Assembly: GCF_003315245.1 (NCBI RefSeq)
Contig: NZ_QNRT01000002.1
Span: 177,245 to 241,244, forward strand
Reading direction: 5' to 3'
Source: Arenicella xantha
GTDB taxonomy: Bacteria; Pseudomonadota; Gammaproteobacteria; Arenicellales; Arenicellaceae
DNA length: 64,000 nucleotides
Positions within the stretch are counted from its first letter, which is position 1, and every line of letters begins with the position of its first letter. The notes beneath the pieces are model-generated. The model was not told the origin of the DNA, did no database searches, and saw nothing but the letters and a program-made list of their open reading frames with translations. Below are positions 23,443 through 31,477 of the stretch, piece after piece. Position numbers and translations under genes: made by a program.

Positions 23443-26005
23443 AAAGATACTTCTGAAACCCAACAAATGTATCTCGAATAACCTTGGTTGAACCAAATTC
23501 CGTTGCTGCGTCGCTCAGTGTGGCGTACTTCAGTTGAATTAAACTTTGCATTTTCTTAGTAGACAGTTCTTGGACACCATCGGCGATGTATTTCTGCAAT
23601 ACAAAACTAATAAACTCTTGTTGCTTGGCGCTGTAGTTCTCTCGAATCTCTTCGATAGCGTACTGCGCCCTGCCTTCTCGTGTCTCGGTTTCTGCTTCAA
23701 ACGCCACATACGCCAGCACGTCGTACACATCGCTGTCTCGGGCATCTATTAGGTCTCTCATGCCTTCTAGCTTTTCAGCGTCGTAGCCGTCCTCTGAGAG
23801 GTCTTCTAGTAGCTTTTCACGGGTATTTGGGTCACTCCATATCTCGCGTAGCTGGTCTTCGTTTTCAAAGAATCTAGGTAGGTCGCCGAACATGCGTTCT
23901 ACGAACTCTTTGGCGGTGATGGGTTTACCTGAATCGCTCCAATACATTACTGCGTCTATGTGTCTAATCTGGCGAGTTTTGCCGTCGCTCAGTGTAATGA
24001 CTATTTTCTCATTGCAGGTACACGGGCTATTACCGCAAATTGCACAGGCACCGGGTTCGCAGATACAGGGCGTTGTACCGCAAATTGGGCAGTTTTCTGG
24101 TTCACACACACACGGGGTTTGCTTACATTTTGTGCAAGGCTTGTCGCAAGCACAGGGTGTAAAACCGCATTCATCACATGGCTCTGGTTCACACGTGCAG
24201 GGAGTGTTATTGCAGACCTTGCAATCTTCTGGCGGTAGTGGCTCGCCATCCCATTCGGGGTCGGCGAAGTTGTGGTGGGCTTTGACAAAATCGTACACCG
24301 TGAAGAAATCTTTGCCTTCGATCACGCGTGTGCCTCGCCCAATGATCTGCTTGAACTCGATCATATTATTGCAGGGCCGCATCAGTACAATATTGCGTAT
24401 ATTGCGGGCATCCACTCCAGTAGATAACTTTCTTGAAGTGGTTAGGATGGTGGGGATGGTTTTTTCATTGTCTTGAAACGTCTTTAAGTCGGTCTCACCC
24501 GCCTTGCCATCGTTGGCCGTTACCCGCACACAGTAGTCTGTATTCGTTGTCCACCCTCGTTCAACCGCGTACTGATTAATAAAATCCCTAACACTTCCAG
24601 CGTGTTCTTGGGTAGCGCAGAAAACAAGCGTCTTATCTTTAGGGTTGATTTTGTCCATCCAATACTTAACGCGGCGTTGCTCGCGTGCTGGAATGGTGAT
24701 GATTCTATTGAAGTCGCCCTCCTTGTATAGCCTACCGGGTTCAGGTTCTCCCTTTACCACTAAGCCATCACCGGGGGTATAAACATACTCATCCATGGTG
24801 CCGACGATGGTGAACACCTTAAACGGTGTTAGAAAACCATCATTAATGCCCTCTTTAAGTGTGTAACTGTAAACAGGGTCGCCAAAATAGTCGTAGGTAT
24901 CGACGTTGTCTTTACGCTTTGGCGTAGCGGTTAGACCTAACTGCACCGCTGGTGAAAAATGCTCTAAGACTTCGCGCCAGCTACTTTCATCGTTCGCCCC
25001 GCCACGATGGCACTCGTCAATAATAATGAAATCAAAAAAGTCTTCTGTGTAGTCCTCAAAGTAAGCCTTGTCACTCCCTTCGTCATCTTTGCCACTCATA
25101 AAAGTTTGGAAGATGGTAAAAAACACCGCCGCGTTTCTAGGCACGTTACGCATTTTGGTTGAGCGCACATCCTTTGGTTTGGCGATGGTCATTGTGACGT
25201 CATCGACTTGCTGATTGAGTTTATGCAACTCATCAGAGGCGATGCGTACCAGTGCATCCTCGCCAAAGGCGTCGAAGCTATTAAACGCCTGATTGGCCAG
25301 AATATTACGATCTGCTAGAAACAAAATGCGCGGGCGTCGTTTAGCCGAATCGGGGTCTTTTTGTGTTTTTAAGGTCCAACGAGCATGAAACAATTTCCAC
25401 GCGATTTGAAAGGCAATGGACGTCTTACCAGTGCCAGTAGCCAAGGTTAATAGAATCCGATTCTCACCTTGCGCGATGGAATCCAACACCTTATTGATGG
25501 CGTTCTCTTGATAGTAACGTGGTGTCCAACTGCCGCTTTTGGTTTCGATTGGAATAGCGGCAAACCGTTCACGCCAGCCACTAGTGAAATCAGGTTTAGG
25601 CGTACCATCTTCGGGGCTAAATGTAAGTGTCCAAAGCTGCTCAGGCGTTAGGTAGTCATCAACTAACGACTCTTGCCCAGTGAGTATATCAATCTGATAA
25701 ATATCATGCCCATTAGTGGCATAGGCTATGCGGCACTGTAAACGCGTCGCGTAATCTTTGGCCTGACGAACACCCTCAACGTAAGACAAACCTTCTCGCT
25801 TGGCCTCAACGACCGCTAGCTTACGGCCTTGGTAGATCAATACGTAGTCACTGGATACCTTAGTGCCACGCTTGCCGCCAGTAATGATGCGACCAGGACA
25901 GATTTCTTCACGGCGGATATAACTGTATTCTACCACGCCCCAGCCATCTTGCTTGAGCTTAGGGTCAATCAGGTCTGCACGTGTATCCGCCTCTTTTCGA
26001 TTCAT
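23420..26005 (-). CDS. hsdR: Type I restriction endonuclease subunit R
   Basis: An 861-residue motor and nuclease subunit. The N-terminal nuclease has D53 and E67-x-K69 (VVEAK). The helicase has ATGTGKT (189-195) and DECH (330-333), motif III GLTATPKR and motif VI QIIGRGTR (553-560). It translocates and cleaves DNA lacking HsdM methylation. It has an odd insertion: residues 595-664 contain five tandem CxxCxxxPCxC units (20 cysteines) between the helicase and the C-terminal helical domain. The start overlaps hsdS by four bases (ATGA). A run of seven G lies at the 3' overlap with the next gene. Confidence 0.92.
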   Translation of the reverse strand: MNRKEADTRADLIDPKLKQDGWGVVEYSYIRREEICPGRIITGGKRGTKVSSDYVLIYQGRKLAVVEAKREGLSYVEGVRQAKDYATRLQCRIAYATNGHDIYQIDILTGQESLVDDYLTPEQLWTLTFSPEDGTPKPDFTSGWRERFAAIPIETKSGSWTPRYYQENAINKVLDSIAQGENRILLTLATGTGKTSIAFQIAWKLFHARWTLKTQKDPDSAKRRPRILFLADRNILANQAFNSFDAFGEDALVRIASDELHKLNQQVDDVTMTIAKPKDVRSTKMRNVPRNAAVFFTIFQTFMSGKDDEGSDKAYFEDYTEDFFDFIIIDECHRGGANDESSWREVLEHFSPAVQLGLTATPKRKDNVDTYDYFGDPVYSYTLKEGINDGFLTPFKVFTIVGTMDEYVYTPGDGLVVKGEPEPGRLYKEGDFNRIITIPAREQRRVKYWMDKINPKDKTLVFCATQEHAGSVRDFINQYAVERGWTTNTDYCVRVTANDGKAGETDLKTFQDNEKTIPTILTTSRKLSTGVDARNIRNIVLMRPCNNMIEFKQIIGRGTRVIEGKDFFTVYDFVKAHHNFADPEWDGEPLPPEDCKVCNNTPCTCEPEPCDECGFTPCACDKPCTKCKQTPCVCEPENCPICGTTPCICEPGACAICGNSPCTCNEKIVITLSDGKTRQIRHIDAVMYWSDSGKPITAKEFVERMFGDLPRFFENEDQLREIWSDPNTREKLLEDLSEDGYDAEKLEGMRDLIDARDSDVYDVLAYVAFEAETETREGRAQYAIEEIRENYSAKQQEFISFVLQKYIADGVQELSTKKMQSLIQLKYATLSDAATEFGSTKVIRDTFVGFQKYLYEQRGGD

Positions 26006-27222
26006 GCAGCTATGTCCTTGCTTTTGGTCAGTTCTCCTGAGAAGGCTTTTTGGAGTAGGGATTTTTTGAGTTCTTCGAGCGCGGTTAGCTTTTCCTTGTA
26101 GATAGAAGTGATTCTCTGCGACTGTCTAACGAAGGCTAATACCCTTTCCACTATCCTTTGCTGTTCAGCATGACACGTCGGATAAGTAACGAGCATTTTA
26201 TCAACCCTCGTTATATAAATATGTTTGATCGTGGCCCCACCAGCGTTTCCTATCATCTTTTTTTGATAGTCAGGACTACTCAATAAAAGACGAAGAAAAT
26301 GCGAGCCTACTTTTTCATTGGGCCGCAACACAGCTACCGATTGGTTAACACAAATATCCGTTTGTTCTACTACTGCAAGCCTCCCAAGCGTCCCATCTTT
26401 CGTGAGTAGCACGTCGCCTAACCTTGGGCGACTTTTATCCGTCAAGAGGTTCTCGAAGGCATCACGTGAAGTGTGGCGAGCTGTCGTGTAGTCGACTTGG
26501 CCATCAATAACATTTTTCGCAGTTACCATCCACGGCCCATCTTCGACTGCTGGCATGGGGTTTGTAAATCCGTATGTGATCAGTTCGAGACATTCCGCAA
26601 GTGGGGTCTCAACCCACCCCTCACCACGCTGGCTAAACACCTGCTGCAAATAGCTATCAAATAACTCACGGGCATTCTTTAGATTCTGCTCGGCGTTGGC
26701 GCGGGCTTTGTCGATGTCGGCAAAGGCTTGATCGAGGATGGCGACGATGCGTTGTTGTTCGGGGATTGGGGGGAGTGGTATTGGAAATTTTCTTACCGTT
26801 CCAACATTCAGATTTCCTACTCCTGAACCACTGATACTAGATTTAGCAAGTTGCTTTACCTCGCTAGAGTTTAAATAGTATTTCAAAAACCGATTATACA
26901 ATATGTCGTGCTTTGGCTTAATCAAAGTAAGGCTTACAAAAACGCTAAACTCTTCATCTGAATCAACAATTGCGGCCTCTCCAAAACTTCCAACTCTTGT
27001 GTATAAAATATCTCCCCTTGTAGGCTTATTATTTTTTGTTAATTCATCATGGTCTTGCTTAGTAATGTACTGATAACCATTCCAAATAATCATGCCATTT
27101 TTAACATTTTTAGCAGATAAAAATGGAATGCCCGAGTCTACATAATTTGGTCTCTTTGCTACACCGCAAGTAATTAGGTCGGTGACATCTACTAAATTGT
27201 GGACTGGCCAACAATCCATCAT
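26002..27222 (-). CDS. hsdS: Type I R-M specificity subunit
   Basis: A 406-residue protein with two target-recognition domains. The first runs to about residue 150 and is followed by the conserved spacer PLPPIPEQQRIVAILDQAF and a long helix. The second starts near 200 and is followed by a weaker copy (CHAEQQRIVERVLAF and a C-terminal helix KLTALEELKKSLLQKAFSGE). The halves define a bipartite DNA target that cannot be read from sequence alone. Overlaps hsdM (start ATGATGG across its TGA) and hsdR by four bases. Confidence 0.92.
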   Translation of the reverse strand: MMDCWPVHNLVDVTDLITCGVAKRPNYVDSGIPFLSAKNVKNGMIIWNGYQYITKQDHDELTKNNKPTRGDILYTRVGSFGEAAIVDSDEEFSVFVSLTLIKPKHDILYNRFLKYYLNSSEVKQLAKSSISGSGVGNLNVGTVRKFPIPLPPIPEQQRIVAILDQAFADIDKARANAEQNLKNARELFDSYLQQVFSQRGEGWVETPLAECLELITYGFTNPMPAVEDGPWMVTAKNVIDGQVDYTTARHTSRDAFENLLTDKSRPRLGDVLLTKDGTLGRLAVVEQTDICVNQSVAVLRPNEKVGSHFLRLLLSSPDYQKKMIGNAGGATIKHIYITRVDKMLVTYPTCHAEQQRIVERVLAFVRQSQRITSIYKEKLTALEELKKSLLQKAFSGELTKSKDIAA

Positions 27223-28673
27223 AACAACTCCCGAATATTACCCAGAATTACTTCACTCTCTTTATCCAATGCCATAATCTCTTCGATAATCACCGCTGGC
27301 TCACGGAAGATAACTTCATCGTTTTTATTCGGGTTTTTAACCGATAAATCCCAAGTGCTTTGGTCTATCTCGCTAACATCAACTGACCAAGATTGATCAG
27401 AATCAGCAAAGGTTTTCTGCAAGGCGACAAACCCTTTCAGGTCATTGTCATTCAGTGGGTTGGTCTTGCCCATGTTGCGGCCCACGTCTAACTGGTAGAA
27501 CCAAACTTTCTGCGTGGGCGCGCCTTTCTCAAAGAACAACACCACGGTCTTTACACCCGCACCAATGAACGTTCCACCGGGGCAATCTAATACGCTGTGC
27601 AGGTTGCAGTTCTCCAACAGCTCCTTACGCAGAGCGACAGCGGCGTTGTCTGTGTTAGACAGGAAAGTATTCTTAATGACTACCGCAGCGCGACCACCGG
27701 GCCTTAGCTTCTTGATAAAGTGTTGCAAGAATAAAAAAGCAGTCTCGCCAGTTTTAATAGTGAAGTTCTGCTGTATTTCTGGGCGTTCTTTGCCACCAAA
27801 CGGCGGGTTAGCCAATATGATGTCATGGCGATTGCTGTCCTGAATATCGGCTATATTCTCACCCAGAGTATTGGTATGGATTACGTTGGGCGCTTCGATG
27901 CCATGCAGGATCATGTTCATGATGGCGATGACATAGGCCAGCGATTTCTTCTCTTGAGCATAGAAGGTGCTTTCTTGTAGAATTTTCAGGTCAGTGCTAG
28001 ATAGCCCCTCACGCTGGCGCAATACATCGTAAGTTTCACATAGAAAGCCTGCTGAACCTGCCGCACCATCGTAAACAGTCTCACCTATCTGCGGGTTGAC
28101 TACCGCTATCATGGCGCGAATCAGGGGCCTTGGCGTGTAGTATTCTCCGCCATTACGACCAGCGTTGCCCATGTTCTTGATCTTGGTTTCGTAGAGGTGC
28201 GACAGCTCGTGTTTTTCTTCTTGCGAGCGAAAGCGCAACTCGTCTATTTTCTCTAGCGCATCCCTGAGACTGTAACCGCTTTGAATTTTGTTTTTGATCT
28301 CACCGAAAATCTCACCAATCTTGTATTCAATGGTGTCTGGGCTTGTCGCGCGTTGCTTAAATGACTTGAGATATGGAAACAGCTCATTATCGACATACTC
28401 CATCAGGTCATCGCCAGTGAGCGCTTCATTGTGATCGAAGTTACCCTCAGCGTCTTTCGGAGCCGCCCATGTATTCCAGCGATGCTCTGGATCAATGATG
28501 TGGCTGTACTCTTGCTCCATCAGCTCAGCAGCAAGCGCCTTCTCGCGTTCTAGGTCATCAAGGTACTTTAGGAAAAGCATCCATGAGGTTTGTTCTGTGT
28601 AATCCAGTTCACTCGAACAACCCGCGTCCTTATGGAGAATATCGTCTATGTTCTTAAAAACTTGCTCAAACAC
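27219..28673 (-). CDS. hsdM: Type I R-M adenine methyltransferase subunit
   Basis: A 484-residue N6-adenine methylase. An N-terminal HsdM helical domain (about 5-140) is followed by the SAM motif DGAAGSAGF (202-210) and the catalytic NPPFGG (289-294). With HsdS it methylates the host target; with HsdR it forms the restriction complex. It is the first gene of the operon, so the methylase is made before the nuclease. An operator-like repeat cluster lies about 80-125 bases upstream. Confidence 0.93.
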   Translation of the reverse strand: MFEQVFKNIDDILHKDAGCSSELDYTEQTSWMLFLKYLDDLEREKALAAELMEQEYSHIIDPEHRWNTWAAPKDAEGNFDHNEALTGDDLMEYVDNELFPYLKSFKQRATSPDTIEYKIGEIFGEIKNKIQSGYSLRDALEKIDELRFRSQEEKHELSHLYETKIKNMGNAGRNGGEYYTPRPLIRAMIAVVNPQIGETVYDGAAGSAGFLCETYDVLRQREGLSSTDLKILQESTFYAQEKKSLAYVIAIMNMILHGIEAPNVIHTNTLGENIADIQDSNRHDIILANPPFGGKERPEIQQNFTIKTGETAFLFLQHFIKKLRPGGRAAVVIKNTFLSNTDNAAVALRKELLENCNLHSVLDCPGGTFIGAGVKTVVLFFEKGAPTQKVWFYQLDVGRNMGKTNPLNDNDLKGFVALQKTFADSDQSWSVDVSEIDQSTWDLSVKNPNKNDEVIFREPAVIIEEIMALDKESEVILGNIRELL

Positions 28674-28751
28674 CCTTCGCCCCTTTTCCGTGTATTAAGG
28701 TCGGCCTGCACTATGGCTTTGATAAAGCTCACGATGTATAGGCCATTAATA

Positions 28752-28797
28752 TCTAATCTAGTCTTAGGTAGTCTAATCTAAAAAGCGGTTTAGATTA
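28752..28797 (-). promoter_or_regulatory. Operator-like repeats upstream of hsdM
   Basis: TCTAATCTA occurs at 28752-28760 and again exactly 20 bases on at 28772-28780. The second overlaps a perfect inverted repeat TAATCTAAA (28774-28782) / TTTAGATTA (28789-28797) with a six-base spacer. Regular spacing of two helical turns suggests binding of a regulator in the hsdM promoter region. Confidence 0.55.
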
Positions 28798-28862
28798 AGT
28801 ATTGATCACACTCCATATGAGACAGGCGACTTACTGCGCTGGCTTTACTTATTTTCCGCTAT

Positions 28863-30062
28863 TCAATTCTCACTTTTATTAGTTTTTAGAGGAATAACGT
28901 TTTCATTCATTGAGGCTAAATAGCGACTCCAATCATTGAGCATCCTAGTTCGCTCAGCAAGGTACTCACTTCTATTGTAAGCGGCCCTAACCTTATCTCG
29001 TTCGCCGTGTGATAGCTGACGCTCGATAGCGTCAGCGTTGTAGCCTGATTCGTTTAGAAAAGTGCTGGCGGTGGTTCTAAAGCCATGTACCGTCGCCTTG
29101 TTTTTATAGCCCATTCGGTACAGCAATTGAATCATGGCATTAGTGCTAATTGGCTGTTTGGGCCTTTGCGGGCTAGCAAATACGTATTCACGACTTCCGT
29201 TGTGTTGCTGCAAAATTGTAAACAGCTCAATTACCTGATCTGAGAGCGGTATTAGGTGATCAGCAGCTTGAGTTTTCATGCGCTCAGCAGGGATAGTCCA
29301 TAAATGGTTTTCAAAGTCGATCTCAGCCCATGTGGTGAACCTTAACTCTTGGCTACGCACAAATGTATGCGCCACAATCTTGGTCGCCGCTTTTACTATT
29401 GCATGGCTATCGAAGCCTTCTAGCTTGCTGAAAAACGCGGGGAGTTCCTTCGCTTCTAGCGCATTTAGGTGTTTAACCTTTTTAGTTTTTAGTACACCAA
29501 CTAACTGAGTTGCTGGATTGGTTTGAGCGCGCTCAGTTAGGATGGCGTGTTTAAAAATCACTTCACAGCGTTGACGCAATCTGGCCGCCACGTCTAATGC
29601 ACCTCGCGCTTCTACTTTTTTAAGCACTTCAAGTAGGTCAGTGGGCGATATTTGATCGATTGGCTGGTCTTTGAGAATCGGGAACAGATCACGCTCCATT
29701 TGTCGCCAGACTTTATTTGAGTGTATGGGCTTCCAGTTAATCTCTTCTTTATCAAACCACTCCTTCGCAACATTACCAAAGGTGTTAGATAGTTGCGCTT
29801 TTGCTTGGCGCTTGGCCTTGGCAGGGTCGTTGCCCTTTTCCAGTAATGCGAGCGCCACATCTCTTAGCTTTCTGGCTTCGGCTAATGATGTGAATGGGTA
29901 TTTACCGTGAGTGAGCAGCTTCTCCTTGCCGTTGATACGGTACTTTTGCCTCCATGTTTTAGTTCCACTAGGACGAACATAGATATGCAAGCCATGAGCA
30001 TCTGAAACCTTGTACGGCTTCTCTTTGGCCTTCAATGAATTGATCTTGCTAGTAGTAAGCAT
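28863..30062 (-). CDS. P4-type tyrosine integrase
   Basis: A 399-residue protein. The N-terminal DUF4102 arm-binding domain spans about 1-90 (KVSDAHGLHIYVRPSGTKTW), followed by the core-binding domain and a catalytic domain with R236 (TFVRSQELR), H326-x-x-R329 (VHGFRTT), H352 (LSHGE) and nucleophile Y362 (AAYNRSEYL). These enzymes insert islands at tRNA 3' ends. It lies about 150 bases from tRNA-Leu and reads away from it, with TACCCCC arm-like repeats just upstream. All residues needed for activity are present, so the island may still be mobile. Confidence 0.93.
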   Translation of the reverse strand: MLTTSKINSLKAKEKPYKVSDAHGLHIYVRPSGTKTWRQKYRINGKEKLLTHGKYPFTSLAEARKLRDVALALLEKGNDPAKAKRQAKAQLSNTFGNVAKEWFDKEEINWKPIHSNKVWRQMERDLFPILKDQPIDQISPTDLLEVLKKVEARGALDVAARLRQRCEVIFKHAILTERAQTNPATQLVGVLKTKKVKHLNALEAKELPAFFSKLEGFDSHAIVKAATKIVAHTFVRSQELRFTTWAEIDFENHLWTIPAERMKTQAADHLIPLSDQVIELFTILQQHNGSREYVFASPQRPKQPISTNAMIQLLYRMGYKNKATVHGFRTTASTFLNESGYNADAIERQLSHGERDKVRAAYNRSEYLAERTRMLNDWSRYLASMNENVIPLKTNKSEN

Positions 30063-30082
30063 AAAATCACTATAACAAAAGA

Positions 30083-30106
30083 ACCCCCAAATGTACCCCC
30101 AAATAA
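30083..30106. repeat. Integrase arm-type repeats, right end
   Basis: AACCCCCAAATGTACCCCCAAATAA contains two ACCCCCAAAT units. The second, TACCCCCAAATAA, is identical to one at the left end (19348-19360) and lies in the same orientation. It is in the promoter region of the integrase gene. Confidence 0.6.
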
Positions 30107-30211
30107 TGTGGATTTACTGAAATGGCAATGGACTAGCTAGGACGTAAAACAGGCGAAAACCCGCATTAAATATGGCTTATTGGAACTTTACAGGATTGAA
30201 TAAAACTAAAG

Positions 30212-30228
30212 AATGGTGCCCGGGGCCG
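30212..30228. repeat. Right attachment site within tRNA-Leu
   Basis: The 17 bases at the 3' end of tRNA-Leu, nearly identical to 19258-19273. The tRNA remains complete after integration. Confidence 0.8.
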
Positions 30229-30300
30229 GACTTGAACCGGCACGGTGTTGCCACCGACGGATTTTAAGTCCGTTGCGTCTACCAATTTCGCCACCCGGGC
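30214..30300 (-). tRNA. tRNA-Leu (anticodon TAA)
   Basis: An 87-base class II tRNA with encoded CCA. The acceptor GCCCGGG pairs with CCCGGGC. The anticodon loop CTTAAAA gives TAA, and a variable arm of leucine type and the T-loop GGTTCAAGTCC are present. It is the last gene of the Gly-Cys-Leu cluster and the integration site of the island. Confidence 0.95.
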
Positions 30301-30445
30301 ATACTAATTAGGTGTGTAGGGATTGGCTTCCCTCTACTAATTTTTCATAGCGGCTCGTTGCGAGCTGCCGTTGGTCGTGTTTGCCAGCTATTGCTGACTG
30401 ACCTTTACTGATGCGTGCTTCTAGCACGACTACCGCTAAACTAAA

Positions 30446-30519
30446 TGGAGGCTCGAGCCGGAGTCGAACCGGCGTACACGGCTTTGCAGGCCGCTGCATA
30501 ACCACTCTGCCATCGAGCC
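30446..30519 (-). tRNA. tRNA-Cys (anticodon GCA)
   Basis: A 74-base cloverleaf with encoded CCA. The acceptor GGCTCGA pairs with TCGAGCC. The anticodon stem-loop GGCCTGCAAAGCC gives GCA, and the T-arm is CCGGTTCGACTCCGG. Confidence 0.95.
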
Positions 30520-30632
30520 ATTTAGTGCAGTACTGAGTTTATTATAAACTAACCGACCTAAATTCGATCAACAATATAACTTGCTCAAATAGAAACGGGA
30601 AAAGACGTTGCTTTTCCCGTTTCTGTTGTCTT

Positions 30633-30707
30633 TGGAGCGGGAAACGAGATTCGAACTCGCGACCCCAACCTTGGCAAGGTTGTGCTCTACCACTGAGCTA
30701 TTCCCGC
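30633..30707 (-). tRNA. tRNA-Gly (anticodon GCC)
   Basis: A 75-base cloverleaf with encoded CCA. The acceptor GCGGGAA pairs with TTCCCGC. The anticodon stem-loop CAACCTTGCCAAGGTTG gives GCC, and the T-arm is GCGAGTTCGAATCTCGT. First gene of the tRNA operon. Confidence 0.95.
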
Positions 30708-30719
30708 TTGAGTGGCGCT

Positions 30720-30747
30720 ATTATATGCAGATGAATCGGCTAGTCAA
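30720..30747 (-). promoter_or_regulatory. Sigma70 promoter of the tRNA Gly-Cys-Leu operon
   Basis: Minus strand: TTGACT (30742-30747), a 16-base spacer and a perfect TATAAT (30720-30725), about 12 bases before tRNA-Gly. The three tRNAs are close and co-directional, so one transcript is likely. Confidence 0.75.
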
Positions 30748-30787
30748 TCGTTGATTTAGGTTTTATTTCAAAAATCTCGAAACTAGC

Positions 30788-31375
30788 TTAATCTGCCTTA
30801 ACTGCATTATAGGCAGCGCGCAAATAGATCGACATTGACCAGATAGTGAGAACACCTGCTGCGTACAACATTAGCTCGCCGATCAACAACACCGGTAATC
30901 CAATAAAGTGACTTTGAAACAACAGGCAGCCAATGGCTCCCATTTGAATGCCGGTTTTGTATTTACCAACGGTGGAGACCGCAACATTGGCACGTTTACC
31001 TAATTCTGCCATCCACTCGCGCAATGCCGACACAGTGATCTCGCGACTGATAATGACAATCACCGTTACGATAAACAGCATCTCGCTCCACAATCGCGAA
31101 TGCAGGTTCACATCACTGATAACCAGCAGCAACATGGTTGAGACTAATAACTTGTCGGCAACCGGGTCGAGAAACGCACCGAGCTTACTGGTTTGATTCC
31201 AACGTCGGGCTAAGTAGCCATCAAGGGCGTCACTAATTCCGGCTAAGGTAAACACGATGGTGGAATACCAATTGCCGTATTTAATGTCCGAAAAATAGAT
31301 GATCGCAATTAGCGGAATCGCGATAATTCGAAACAGAGTCAGGCAATTAGGAATGTTTAAGCGCATGGTTTTCAT
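30788..31375 (-). CDS. pgsA: CDP-diacylglycerol-glycerol-3-phosphate 3-phosphatidyltransferase
   Basis: About 195 residues. It makes phosphatidylglycerol phosphate from CDP-diacylglycerol and glycerol-3-phosphate in the inner membrane; PgpA (40890 in this window) catalyses the next step. The CDP-alcohol phosphatidyltransferase signature DG..AR...G..DP..D is complete (ALDGYLARRW ... LGAFLDPVADK), and there are several membrane segments. The N-terminus MRLNIPNCLTLFRI is typical. I use ATG 31375; a TTG at 31381 and ATG 31366 are alternatives. It follows uvrC by about 100 bases, as in many gammaproteobacteria. Confidence 0.92.
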   Translation of the reverse strand: MKTMRLNIPNCLTLFRIIAIPLIAIIYFSDIKYGNWYSTIVFTLAGISDALDGYLARRWNQTSKLGAFLDPVADKLLVSTMLLLVISDVNLHSRLWSEMLFIVTVIVIISREITVSALREWMAELGKRANVAVSTVGKYKTGIQMGAIGCLLFQSHFIGLPVLLIGELMLYAAGVLTIWSMSIYLRAAYNAVKAD

Positions 31376-31477
31376 CGACAAGCGATGTTAATAATTAGGG
31401 TAACTACGAGTTGTAGTTTAACATTAAAGCAAGGCGAGATTTAACTCGCTTTGATAAGTTGTGGTGGACTTAATTGG

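Larger units (their letters stand above)
19258..30228. mobile_element. Integrative island in tRNA-Leu carrying a type I R-M system
   Basis: AATGGTGCCGGGGCCG at 19258-19273 repeats the 3' end of tRNA-Leu, AATGGTGCCCGGGGCCG at 30212-30228 (one C fewer), in the same orientation. A P4-type integrase (28863-30062) reads away from the tRNA end, the normal layout of such islands. Arm-like repeats containing TACCCCCAAATAA lie just inside both ends. The interior carries a second integrase, AlpA, an HTH/zinc protein, GIY-YIG protein, hsdMSR and two unknown genes, all on the minus strand. The size of about 10.9 kb follows from the repeats. Confidence 0.85.

Noticed and set aside
23892-24476. Long open frames on the plus strand opposite the Cys-rich part of hsdR
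   Set aside because: They arise because the antisense of the repetitive Cys codons lacks stops. There is no ribosome site, and hsdR coding is clear.
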